From: Bacillota bacterium
GTDB lineage: Bacteria > Bacillota > Clostridia > Saccharofermentanales > Fastidiosipilaceae
Reading direction: 5' to 3'
DNA: 64,000 nt
Assembly (NCBI GenBank): GCA_030057555.1
Contig: JASGUU010000044.1
Span: 1 to 64,000 of the forward strand
Within the stretch, counting starts at the first letter, position 1; every line of letters begins with the position of its first letter. The position numbers were made by a program, and so were the translations under genes. This document shows, piece by piece, positions 1-9,895 of the stretch. The notes below the pieces were generated by a model. That model was not told the DNA's origin. It saw only the letters and a program-made list of their open reading frames with translations, and did not search any database.

Positions 1-110
1 AACCCGTCCTCGCGGACTAAGGCTCCAAGGCTATGTACCGGCTGGGCGCTACCCCTTTACCAGGTGAGGAATTTCACCTCACTATCTCCCTTGCACCGAA
101 CTGGCGCACG
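1..110. other. Unassigned sequence at left window edge
   Basis: No gene is recognised here. One plus-strand frame is open from base 1 and runs into the repeat array, but its translation resembles nothing I know and the frame owes its length to the repeats. A short inverted repeat (GGTGA-GGAATT-TCACC, about 64-79) can be seen. It could be the end of a mobile element lying outside the window, but nothing here proves that. Confidence 0.3.
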
Positions 111-452
111 CCAAATCATTTTTTGGATTACTCTTCGTTTTGACCAGAAACCACCCTTTTGTGGTCAAGATGGGGACTTTGCCAAATCATTTTTTGGATT
201 ACTCCTCGTTTTGACCAGAAACCACCCCTTTGTGGTCAAGATGGCGACTTTGCCAAATCATTTTTTGGATTACTCTTCGTTTTGACCAGAAACCACCCTT
301 TTGTGGTCAAGATAGCGAGTATTCCAAATCGTCTTTTGGAAAACTCCTCGTCTTGACCACCAGAAGTCCGCCAGCTGCTTTTCTCCCCATGCCGGCCGCC
401 CTCCTGACGTGCTCACCCGCTCCCGACAGTCCTGACGTGCACCCGGACCTCC
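111..452 (+). repeat. 71-bp palindromic repeat array with conserved tail, copy 1
   Basis: The motif CCAAATC recurs at 111, 182, 253 and 324, an exact 71-bp period. Three complete imperfect palindromes (25-base arm, 6-base loop, 25-base arm) occupy 162-217, 233-288 and 304-359, preceded by a truncated one. They are separated by 15-base spacers of near-identical sequence. After the last palindrome comes a tail of about 90 bp (360-452) that is also found beside copies 2 and 3. The array lies just past the stop of tgt, in antisense orientation to that gene. Arm mismatches at arm positions 8, 10 and 12 are mostly G.U wobbles when the plus strand is read as RNA. Confidence 0.85.
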
Positions 453-461
453 CCCGGGTGC
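439..461 (-). terminator. Stem-loop after tgt
   Basis: GCACCCGG (439-446) and CCGGGTGC (454-461) form a perfect 8-bp stem with a 7-base loop, about 20 bases past the tgt stop. There is no T-run after it on the minus strand, so intrinsic termination is uncertain. It also sits at the distal end of the repeat tail and may belong to that element. Confidence 0.4.
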
Positions 462-479
462 AGCATACTTCCCCCGCTA

Positions 480-2688
<2,209 letters not shown>

Positions 2689-2837
2689 GGTAGCGCAAGC
2701 CTCTGTTTTCATGCAAATCACACGCCGGGACGAAACAAAAACGAACGAATCGGGGCAGCCATCTCGTATACGCTGACGCATCAGAGTGCTAAAGTAATGG
2801 GTATTCCTCAACAAGGCGCACGACAGGAGACGAGACG

Positions 2838-3758
2838 ATGAGAGACAGAATCTTCAGCGGGACGGCGGTTGCCATCGTGACCCCCTTCAAAGGCACCGGG
2901 ATTCATACCCCGGTGGACTACGCCCGCCTCGAGCAGCTGATAGAGCGCCAGATTCAGGCGGGCTCGGACGCCCTGGTGATCTGCGGCACCACCGGCGAAG
3001 CCTCGGCCATGCCGGACGCTGACCATGTCGCCGTGGTCGCGGCGGCGGTGAAGACAGTCGCGGGCCGCATCCCGGTCATCGCCGGCGCAGGCTCCAACGA
3101 CACCGTCCACGCGATCGACCTCGCCCGCATGTGCGAGGCCGCCGGCGCCGATGCCCTGCTCTGCGTCACCCCCTACTACAATAAAACGTCGCAGGCCGGC
3201 CTCGTTGAGCACTTCCGCATCGCTGCCCAGGCGACCGGACTGCCCGTCATCCTCTACAACGTACCGAGCCGCACCAACCTCAACATACAGCCCGAGACCT
3301 ATGCCCGCCTCGCCGAGGTGCCCAACATCGTTGGCACGAAGGAATGCAATCTGGCCCAGGTTGCCGAGACACGCCGTCTCTGCGGCCCGGATTTCCTCCA
3401 CTATTCCGGTGAGGACGGCCTCGTGCTCTCGATGATGGCGCTGGGCGCGAGCGGCGTCATCTCGGTCGTCGCGAACCTCGTCCCGGAGCGCATGCGCGAG
3501 CTGACCCATGCCTTCCTCGAAGGCGACATCTCCCGGGCGACCGAGATTCAGATCGGGCTCGAAACCCTGGTCCGCGCCTGCTTCTCGGATGTCAATCCCA
3601 TCCCGGTGAAAGAGGGCCTGCGCCTGATGGGCCTCGACGCGGGCCCCTGCCGTCTGCCTCTCGTCGCACTCTCGGAACCCAACCGCCTGCGTCTCGCAGC
3701 CGAGCTCGACCGTCTCGGCCTGCTGGCGGACGAATACAGGTATCTCCTTCATGACTGA
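2838..3758 (+). CDS. dapA: 4-hydroxy-tetrahydrodipicolinate synthase
   Basis: DapA condenses pyruvate with aspartate semialdehyde, the first committed step to diaminopimelate and lysine. Its 306 residues form the aldolase-type barrel. Seen are CGTTGEA at 49-55, the catalytic Tyr140 in YNVPSRT, and the Schiff-base Lys168 in GTKEC. An AGGAG lies about 10 bases before the ATG. Its stop overlaps the dapB start by 8 bases, so the two products are made from one message. The family includes sugar-acid aldolases, but pairing with dapB settles the role. Confidence 0.95.
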   Translation: MRDRIFSGTAVAIVTPFKGTGIHTPVDYARLEQLIERQIQAGSDALVICGTTGEASAMPDADHVAVVAAAVKTVAGRIPVIAGAGSNDTVHAIDLARMCEAAGADALLCVTPYYNKTSQAGLVEHFRIAAQATGLPVILYNVPSRTNLNIQPETYARLAEVPNIVGTKECNLAQVAETRRLCGPDFLHYSGEDGLVLSMMALGASGVISVVANLVPERMRELTHAFLEGDISRATEIQIGLETLVRACFSDVNPIPVKEGLRLMGLDAGPCRLPLVALSEPNRLRLAAELDRLGLLADEYRYLLHD

Positions 3759-4557
3759 GGCAAAGTCCGCCGCTTCCCGCCCGGCCTCCGTTCTCGTGAT
3801 CGGCTGTCTTGGCCGCATGGGCCGGGCCGTCATCGCAGCTCTCGCGGAGACCCCTGATCTCGTCTACCGCTATGGACTCGATCTGGGAGCTTCCCCCGAA
3901 GCCGCCGGCGGCGAAGTGCCGGTCTTCAGCAGCGTCGCCGCTGTTCCAGGTGACTATGACGTCGCCATCGAGTTTACCGGTGCCGCTGCCACCGCTGACC
4001 TGATCGCACTCCTCAAACGGGACCGGAAACCTCTCGTCAGCGCCTCCACCGGTCGCAGTCCCGAACAGACGGCGGCGCTGGAGGCTGCCGCAGCCGGCGT
4101 AGCGCTCTTTCGCTCCGCCAACTTTTCGCTTGGCATCGCGATGCTGCAGGACCTCGTCGCCCGTGCCGCCGGACGGCTCTGGCCGCTCTCCGACATCGAG
4201 ATTCTCGAGGAACATCACCGCCACAAGCTAGACGCCCCCTCCGGGACGGCCCTCGCAATCGCTGACCGCATTCAGACAGCGCTGGAGGAGAAGACAGCGG
4301 AGAAGCTGCCTCTGGTGCACGACCGCAGTTCACGCCACTGCGCCAGACCGCGCGAGGAGATCGGCATGGCGGTTCGCCGCGGAGGCGGCATAGCCGGACG
4401 GCACGAGGTGCTTTTCGCCCTGCCGCAGGAAAATCTGCGCATCTCACACGAGGCACTGGACCGCTCCGTCTTTGCCGAAGGTGCCGTCCAGGCTGCACGT
4501 TTCATCGTCGGGAAACCGGCAGGCTTCTACAGCATGGAGGATCTCATCCGCGCCTAG
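3751..4557 (+). CDS. dapB: 4-hydroxy-tetrahydrodipicolinate reductase
   Basis: DapB reduces the DapA product with NAD(P)H to tetrahydrodipicolinate. The 268 residues carry the nucleotide-binding GCLGRMGR at 18-25 and the family signature EEHHRHKLDAPSGTA near 153-167, which holds the catalytic His and Lys. The ATG at 3751 lies inside the last codons of dapA, so translation is coupled. A pair of 25-bp tandem repeats begins at the base after its stop. The N-terminus has about ten more residues than many DapB proteins. Confidence 0.95.
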   Translation: MTEAKSAASRPASVLVIGCLGRMGRAVIAALAETPDLVYRYGLDLGASPEAAGGEVPVFSSVAAVPGDYDVAIEFTGAAATADLIALLKRDRKPLVSASTGRSPEQTAALEAAAAGVALFRSANFSLGIAMLQDLVARAAGRLWPLSDIEILEEHHRHKLDAPSGTALAIADRIQTALEEKTAEKLPLVHDRSSRHCARPREEIGMAVRRGGGIAGRHEVLFALPQENLRISHEALDRSVFAEGAVQAARFIVGKPAGFYSMEDLIRA

Positions 4558-4607
4558 AGCGGCTTCCGGGCTATCGGCTGAAAGCGGCTTTCGGGTTATC
4601 GGCTGAG
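4558..4607. repeat. 25-bp tandem duplication
   Basis: Two adjacent 25-base units (4558-4582 and 4583-4607) differ at only three positions; both contain CGGG, then C or T, then TATCGGCTGA. The first begins directly after the dapB stop. Function is unknown. Confidence 0.75.
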
Positions 4608-4805
4608 AAAACCGGTATGCTTCTGCCGGAAAGAAGCCTGAGTCGCCCGGGTCAGTCCGAACTGCCTGCCTGTGGATCTGGCGGGCAGTGCTCTGCCTGC
4701 TGCATAGAGAGGTCGTGAGCACTAAATCTACTTGTGCACGGACACCCGTGCGTAAATCGCGATATTGAGCCGCAAACCACCACTCGCAGCGAATTTTGTC
4801 CCAGT

Positions 4806-4845
4806 AATTCGAGTTATGCACGCCGCAGAGTGTATAACTTGAATT
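4806..4845. repeat. 16-bp inverted repeat
   Basis: AATTCGAGTTATGCAC (4806-4821) and GTGTATAACTTGAATT (4830-4845) are reverse complements at 14 of 16 positions, around an 8-base centre. It is AT-rich in a GC-rich neighbourhood and is not followed by a T-run, so an operator or recombination-type site is as likely as a terminator. It lies between two converging genes, where an operator is not expected. Confidence 0.6.
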
Positions 4846-5121
4846 TCCGTGCACTGCATACCGTACCCATGTCGATGAAAGCGGCAGAACCAGGGAGAGG
4901 CGGTATGATGATCGCCCTGGTCAGATGAATGACAGATCCTCCGAAGCTCTGTAAACCGCCTGTGAAAAACGGCCAAAACGCACCTGTCTCAGGCGTTTCG
5001 ACCGCATGTCCCGGCACGGTCCGGAGAGTCCCGCCGCCCGAGGCCGGCCGGATTCACGCGAACCGGGCGGCGACATCCGGACAGGAAAGCGCGCCGCTGG
5101 CTCCGGCGCGGCTGTCAGGCA

Positions 5122-6180
5122 TCAGGCTGGCGAGTGATTCGGTTCGGGGAGTCCGATGGCGTCATCCCCGCTCTCTGCCGTTCCCTCATCCTTCTCTTCC
5201 CTGTCATCCGGGATCAGCTCGACGTCATAGTCGTCCTCTGCATAGACATAGTCGTCCACCGGCTCCTGCGACTCCTCCATGGGACGGATCATGAAGCGCA
5301 TGACCTGGCGGTTGACGAAGAAGTTGACCAGCAGCAGATTCGCGCCATAGCCGAAGAGAATCATATAGAGAGCCGAGATAAAGACGCCGAGTCCCCCGAG
5401 CATATACATGATTAATGCGGGGATTAAGCCGATGATGAAAAGCTGCCCGATGACGGCCAGCACATTGAAGGGCAGGCGCAGGATCGAGAAGAGGAAGGCG
5501 TTCTTCAGCAGCTGGCGCACGGTCAGTTCGAAGGTCACCATCATCTGGTAGATGTACATCAGCATGATGGTAAAAATAACGCCGGCAATGGTGAGGAAGG
5601 AGACAAGCAGCAGACGGAGGATGTTATTGCCTATCGAATCAGAGTAGAAGCGAATGGCAACCGGAACCGTGACAACAGCCAGCAGGGTCAGGAAGCTGAC
5701 GGCCAGCGACTGCTTCAGATTTTTCCGTGCATGCTCGACAAAGTCGGACCAGACGAAGGCATGCTCCTCGCGGCTGTAGTTGCGCAGCAGATATGTCACG
5801 CCGGCCTGTGTCGGGCCGACCACAACATAGCCCAGGCCCGTGATGAGATAGGTGAAAATCAGAGTCATGATGAGGAAGAAGAGGGCCGAGAGCTGCTCGG
5901 GCGTGACCCCCTCCCCGAGCTGTACTCCCTTGAAAACCTCCGTCATGTTCTCGATGGTCAGCAGGGGCAGAAAGCTGCTGTAGAGAACGTTGGAGACGAA
6001 GAATGCCAGGACGAGCGAGGGTATGGAGAAGACGGAATACATGATACTGATCGTGCAGATCTTCCAGAACTTGCGTCCCAGAACACCGAAAAAGACAGCG
6101 ACTGGCCCCTTCGGCGGCGCATCCGGATCGACGCCCGGACCTTCCTTCGTGTAGTCAAACAATCCAAATAGACCGGCCAT
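5122..6180 (-). CDS. YesL/DUF624-like membrane protein
   Basis: This 352-residue integral membrane protein begins GLFGLFDYTKEGPGVD, the hallmark opening of YesL (DUF624) proteins. Several hydrophobic segments follow (around 40-70, 100-130, 155-200 and 215-275), and the C-terminus is a charged acidic tail of about 60 residues. YesL proteins often sit near carbohydrate genes in Firmicutes, but their function is unknown. I chose the ATG at 6180, which has AAAGGA about 7 bases before it; the frame continues upstream to 6222. It stands alone between dapB and trmFO, so context gives no further hint. Confidence 0.75.
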   Translation of the reverse strand: MAGLFGLFDYTKEGPGVDPDAPPKGPVAVFFGVLGRKFWKICTISIMYSVFSIPSLVLAFFVSNVLYSSFLPLLTIENMTEVFKGVQLGEGVTPEQLSALFFLIMTLIFTYLITGLGYVVVGPTQAGVTYLLRNYSREEHAFVWSDFVEHARKNLKQSLAVSFLTLLAVVTVPVAIRFYSDSIGNNILRLLLVSFLTIAGVIFTIMLMYIYQMMVTFELTVRQLLKNAFLFSILRLPFNVLAVIGQLFIIGLIPALIMYMLGGLGVFISALYMILFGYGANLLLVNFFVNRQVMRFMIRPMEESQEPVDDYVYAEDDYDVELIPDDREEKDEGTAESGDDAIGLPEPNHSPA

Positions 6181-6254
6181 GTGTACATCCTTTCCCAGAG
6201 AGGCGGAATGCTTCGTCACCACGGCGGCAGGCCGCCGGCGCAGCTATCCGAGAA

Positions 6255-7604
6255 TTATAGCGGAAAAGCCGCGCTCTCCGCCACCAGCTGCCGGATGCTC
6301 TCGAGGCTGCGTGCCACCTGGGCCTGGATACGCTCCTCGCGGCGCTGTTTGCGGCCCCGGGCGGACGGCATCTCCGCGAGCGGGCTGAGGAGGCCGAAAT
6401 TGGCATTCATCGGGGCGAAATCGCGGTCGGTGGGATTCGCAACATAATGCAGCAGAGCGCCCGTCATCGTTTCCGGCCCGGGAAGGAAGCTGCTTTGCCT
6501 GCCCAGAAGATCCAGAGCGGCGTTGATCCCCGCCACGAGGCCCGAGGCGATGGACTCGACATAGCCCTCAACGCCGGTAAGCTGGCCGGCGAAGCGCAGG
6601 CGCGGCTCACGGATCAGGCGGCAGGCCACGTCGATCTGGCCCGGGGAGCGCAGATAGGAGTTGCGGTGCATGACGCCATGGCGGGCAAAGACCGCCTGCT
6701 CGAGTCCGGGAATAAGACGGAAGACGCGTTCCTGTTCCGGGAAGGCGAGGCGGGTCTGAAAACCGACGAGGTTATAGAGGCTGTCGGCCGCATCGTCCTG
6801 GCGCAGCTGGACGACAGCCCAGGGGCGCCGGCCGCTGCGCGGATCGCGCAGCCCCACCGGGCGCAGGGGGCCGAAGCGCAGTGTGTCCTCTCCCCTCGCT
6901 GCCATCGTCTCGATGGGCATGCAGCCCTCGAAGACGAGACGGTCCTCGAAGCCATGGACCTCGGCCCGGCGGGCTGCGAGCAGCTCGCGGACAAAGAGAT
7001 TGTACTGTTCGCGGTCGAGCGGGCAGTTCAGATAGTCGGCCTCGCCGCGCTCATAGCGGGACTGGCGGAAGGCTATCTCCTGATTGATGCTGTCCGCCTC
7101 CACGATGGGGGCGACGGCATCATAGAAGGCGAGGCCGTCCGTGCCGAGACGGCGGGTCAGTGCTGCAAAGAGAGCGCCGTCGGTCAGCGGTCCGGTGGCG
7201 AAGAGTACGACTCCCGAGCCGGGGATCTCCTCTACCAGATCTTCTTTTACCGTGATCAGGGGATGCTCCCGGAGCGCGGCCGTGACCCTTCCGCTGAAGG
7301 CCTGACGGTCGACCGCCAGAGCGCTGCCGGCCGGCACGCGGACCCCGTCCGCCACCCGGATCAGGAGTGAGCCCAGCTGGCGCAGCTCAGCCTTCAGCAG
7401 TCCCGCCGCATGTTCGACACTGTCGCTGCGCAGGGAATTGGAGCAGACCAGCTCGGCGAAGGCCGGCTCGCGGTGTGCCGGACTCGTTCTCCCGGGCTTC
7501 ATGTCAACGAGTGTTACCCTGACACCGCGGGAGGCCGCCTGCCAGGCGGCTTCGGAACCGGCGAGGCCGGCTCCGACGACAGTCAAATGCGGCGCCGCTG
7601 TCAT
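6255..7604 (-). CDS. trmFO: Folate/FAD-dependent tRNA (uracil-54-C5) methyltransferase
   Basis: TrmFO makes ribothymidine at tRNA position 54 using methylenetetrahydrofolate and FAD. The N-terminus has the FAD-binding VVGAGLAGSEAAWQ and the family signature FAELVCSNSLRSD near 50-62. The C-terminal half carries GQLTGVEGYVESIASGL. Length is 449, the usual size. Its start overlaps the end of topA by 4 bases (ATGA), so it is the last gene of the topA transcript. TrmFO is typical of Firmicutes and helps place the organism. Confidence 0.96.
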   Translation of the reverse strand: MTAAPHLTVVGAGLAGSEAAWQAASRGVRVTLVDMKPGRTSPAHREPAFAELVCSNSLRSDSVEHAAGLLKAELRQLGSLLIRVADGVRVPAGSALAVDRQAFSGRVTAALREHPLITVKEDLVEEIPGSGVVLFATGPLTDGALFAALTRRLGTDGLAFYDAVAPIVEADSINQEIAFRQSRYERGEADYLNCPLDREQYNLFVRELLAARRAEVHGFEDRLVFEGCMPIETMAARGEDTLRFGPLRPVGLRDPRSGRRPWAVVQLRQDDAADSLYNLVGFQTRLAFPEQERVFRLIPGLEQAVFARHGVMHRNSYLRSPGQIDVACRLIREPRLRFAGQLTGVEGYVESIASGLVAGINAALDLLGRQSSFLPGPETMTGALLHYVANPTDRDFAPMNANFGLLSPLAEMPSARGRKQRREERIQAQVARSLESIRQLVAESAAFPL

Positions 7605-9751
7605 TCGGCGGTATCGGCCTTTTTCTTATTGCGCTCGTTGGTCGGACAGTCACGGTTGCTGCAGCGCTCGTAGCTGCGGCCGCGGAAGCGCTTCTCCACC
7701 ATGTAGGAGCCACAGGTCGGACAGTGCCTGTCGGCGAGCGGCAGATCCCAGGAGCGGAAGTCGCAGTCGGGATCCTCCCCCTTCTGATCGCAGACGTAGT
7801 ATCTGGCATTGCGCCGTGTTTTGCGTTCGAAGAGGCCGGAACCGCATTTGGGGCATCTACCGGGAGCCTCGACATCGATGTTCTTCGTGAACGTGCAGTC
7901 CGGAAAGCCGGAGCAGGCGATAAAGCGGCCGTAGCGCCCGGTCTTGATCTGCAGAGGCTTCTGACATTTGGGGCAGAGTTCACCGGTTTCCACGATCGGC
8001 ATCTCAACCTTCTCGATGTTGACCTTCGCCTCTTCCACGGCCTCGTGGAAGGACGGATAGAAGCGGTCGAGGACCTCGACCCAGTCCGCATCTCCGCCCT
8101 CGACGGTATCCAGCTGCTCTTCCATGTTGGCGGTAAAGGAGATGTCGACGATATCGCTGAAGTGTTCCTGGAGCATGCGGGTGACGAGCTCGCCGAGCTC
8201 GGTCGGCAGGAGATACTGGCGTTCCTTCTCTACATAGCGGCGCTGCTGAATGGTGGAGATCGTCGGGGCATAGGTTGAGGGGCGGCCGATGCCGGCCTCC
8301 TCAAGGGCCTTGATCAGGGAGGCCTCGGTATAGCGTGCCGGTGGCCTGGTGAACTTCTGCTCCGGCCGGATGCCGCGTTCGGTCAGCTTCTCGCCGGCCG
8401 TGAGAGCGGGGATCAGCTGGCGCGGGTCCTCGTCGTCGTCCGCTGCCTCAGCCTCATCACGCCTGGCCGGCAGATCCTCGTAGACGCGCAGAAAGCCCGG
8501 GAAAGTGATGGTTTCGCCGTTGGTCCGGAAGAGCCGGGCGGCGGCGACCGTATCGACCACCAGCGTCGCGAACTCCGCCGGCTTCATCTGCGAGGCGATG
8601 AAGCGCTCCCAGATCAGTCGATAGAGCCGGTACTGCTCATTTGAGAGCTGACTCTTCAGGCTCTCGGGATCGAGTTCGAAATGCGCCGGACGGATGGCCT
8701 CATGGGCGTCCTGCGAGGCGTTACGGTTGCGGTAGCTGCGCGGCGAAGCGGGCAGATATTCGCGGCCGTAACGCTCCTCGATGTGAGCCCGTGCCGCCGT
8801 CACGGCTTCCTGTGAGACACGCACCGAGTCGGTGCGGATGTAGGTTACGAGGGCTGTCGGTCCCTGGCCGGCGAGGTCAATGCCCTCGTAGAGCTGCTGG
8901 GCAACGCGCATGCTGCGCTGAGCCGTGAAGCCGAGGCGGCGCGAGGCCTCCTGCTGCAGCGTCGAGGTGGTAAAGGGGGCCTGCGGCTGGCGCCTGCGCT
9001 GTCCGCGCCGTATATCGTGGACGGTGAAGGTCTGCCCGCGCACGTCATTCACGACCGCCATGGCGGCTTCTTCGTTCGCCGGCTTTTCGCGCTGCAGCTT
9101 CCCGTCCGCGCCCAGACTCCCCTGATAGCGTGCGGTGAAACGCTCAGCGGCCGCCGTCTCGAGCGTGGCCGTGATGACCCAGTATTCCTCCGGGACAAAG
9201 GCACGGATCTCATCCTCGCGGTCGACGATCATACGGGTAGCCACCGACTGCACACGCCCGGCGGAGAGACCGCGGCGGATCTTCGCCCAGAGCACGGGGC
9301 TGAGCTCATAGCCGACCAGACGGTCGAGGATGCGCCGGGCCTGCTGCGCGTTGACCAGATCCATGTCGATCGGTCGCGGATCAGCCACGGCTTCGCGGAC
9401 GGCGCGGGCCGTGATTTCATTGAACGTGATGCGGCAGGGGCTCGCCGGGTCAATGCGCAGCAGAGTTGCGATATGCCAGGCGATCGCCTCGCCCTCGCGG
9501 TCAGGGTCGGTGGCGATCAGGATATCCTCGTACAGCTTGCCGAGTTCCTTGAGTTCGCGGATGACCTTTTCCTTGCCACGCATGTTGATATAGAGAGGCT
9601 TATAGCGGTTGTTGACGTTGACACCGAGAGTGCCGGAGGGCAGGTCACGGATGTGGCCGACCGAGGCCGCGAGACGATAGTCGTCGCCCAGGTAGCGGCC
9701 GATGGTCTTGGCCTTGGCCGGAGATTCTACGATGACGAGGGTTTGAGGCAT
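7601..9751 (-). CDS. topA: DNA topoisomerase I
   Basis: This type IA topoisomerase relaxes negative supercoils. In order it shows the Toprim domain with Glu9 in VIVESPAKAKTIG and the TDPDREGEA acidic triad at 81-89, the nucleophile Tyr304 in TYIRTDS, and three C-terminal four-cysteine zinc modules (from about residue 585 to 705). AAGGAAGGA precedes the ATG. Upstream is a good promoter at 9865-9895, so topA-trmFO can be transcribed apart from comM-dprA. The 716-residue length is normal. Confidence 0.97.
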   Translation of the reverse strand: MPQTLVIVESPAKAKTIGRYLGDDYRLAASVGHIRDLPSGTLGVNVNNRYKPLYINMRGKEKVIRELKELGKLYEDILIATDPDREGEAIAWHIATLLRIDPASPCRITFNEITARAVREAVADPRPIDMDLVNAQQARRILDRLVGYELSPVLWAKIRRGLSAGRVQSVATRMIVDREDEIRAFVPEEYWVITATLETAAAERFTARYQGSLGADGKLQREKPANEEAAMAVVNDVRGQTFTVHDIRRGQRRRQPQAPFTTSTLQQEASRRLGFTAQRSMRVAQQLYEGIDLAGQGPTALVTYIRTDSVRVSQEAVTAARAHIEERYGREYLPASPRSYRNRNASQDAHEAIRPAHFELDPESLKSQLSNEQYRLYRLIWERFIASQMKPAEFATLVVDTVAAARLFRTNGETITFPGFLRVYEDLPARRDEAEAADDDEDPRQLIPALTAGEKLTERGIRPEQKFTRPPARYTEASLIKALEEAGIGRPSTYAPTISTIQQRRYVEKERQYLLPTELGELVTRMLQEHFSDIVDISFTANMEEQLDTVEGGDADWVEVLDRFYPSFHEAVEEAKVNIEKVEMPIVETGELCPKCQKPLQIKTGRYGRFIACSGFPDCTFTKNIDVEAPGRCPKCGSGLFERKTRRNARYYVCDQKGEDPDCDFRSWDLPLADRHCPTCGSYMVEKRFRGRSYERCSNRDCPTNERNKKKADTAE

Positions 9752-9864
9752 TCGATCCTTCCTTCAGGTTGAGCTGCTCATGGAGCATTTTCGCGCGGCA
9801 GCAATGAAACCGTGTCCACCGGGGTATCCGCACCGACGGCTGCGGGCGGGCGAAAACAGGTGTC

Positions 9865-9895
9865 ATTATATACACGCGCCTTCATGCTCTGTCAA
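9865..9895 (-). promoter_or_regulatory. Promoter of topA-trmFO
   Basis: On the minus strand TTGACA (9890-9895) is followed 17 bases later by TATATA (9867-9872), or 19 bases later by TATAAT (9865-9870). It overlaps the last codons of dprA and lies about 115 bases before the topA ATG. Confidence 0.7.

Larger units (their letters stand above)
4558..5121. other. Intergenic region between dapB and the YesL-like gene
   Basis: About 560 bases lie between the two convergent genes, with no coding frame that resembles a protein. Besides the 25-bp tandem duplication it holds a small hairpin (GCACGG 4736-4741, CCGTGC 4746-4751) and a long inverted repeat at 4806-4845. No stem followed by a T-run was found. 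Confidence 0.6.

Noticed and set aside
111-359. Possible CRISPR array at 111-359 because of its exact 71-bp period
   Set aside because: The 15-base parts between palindromes are nearly identical to each other, the repeats are palindromes of over 50 bases, and no cas gene is present.
2689-2814. Longer N-terminus for queA from a TTG at 2814
   Set aside because: The added residues are absent from the family and would overlap the leader of divergent dapA. The ATG at 2688 has a ribosome site.
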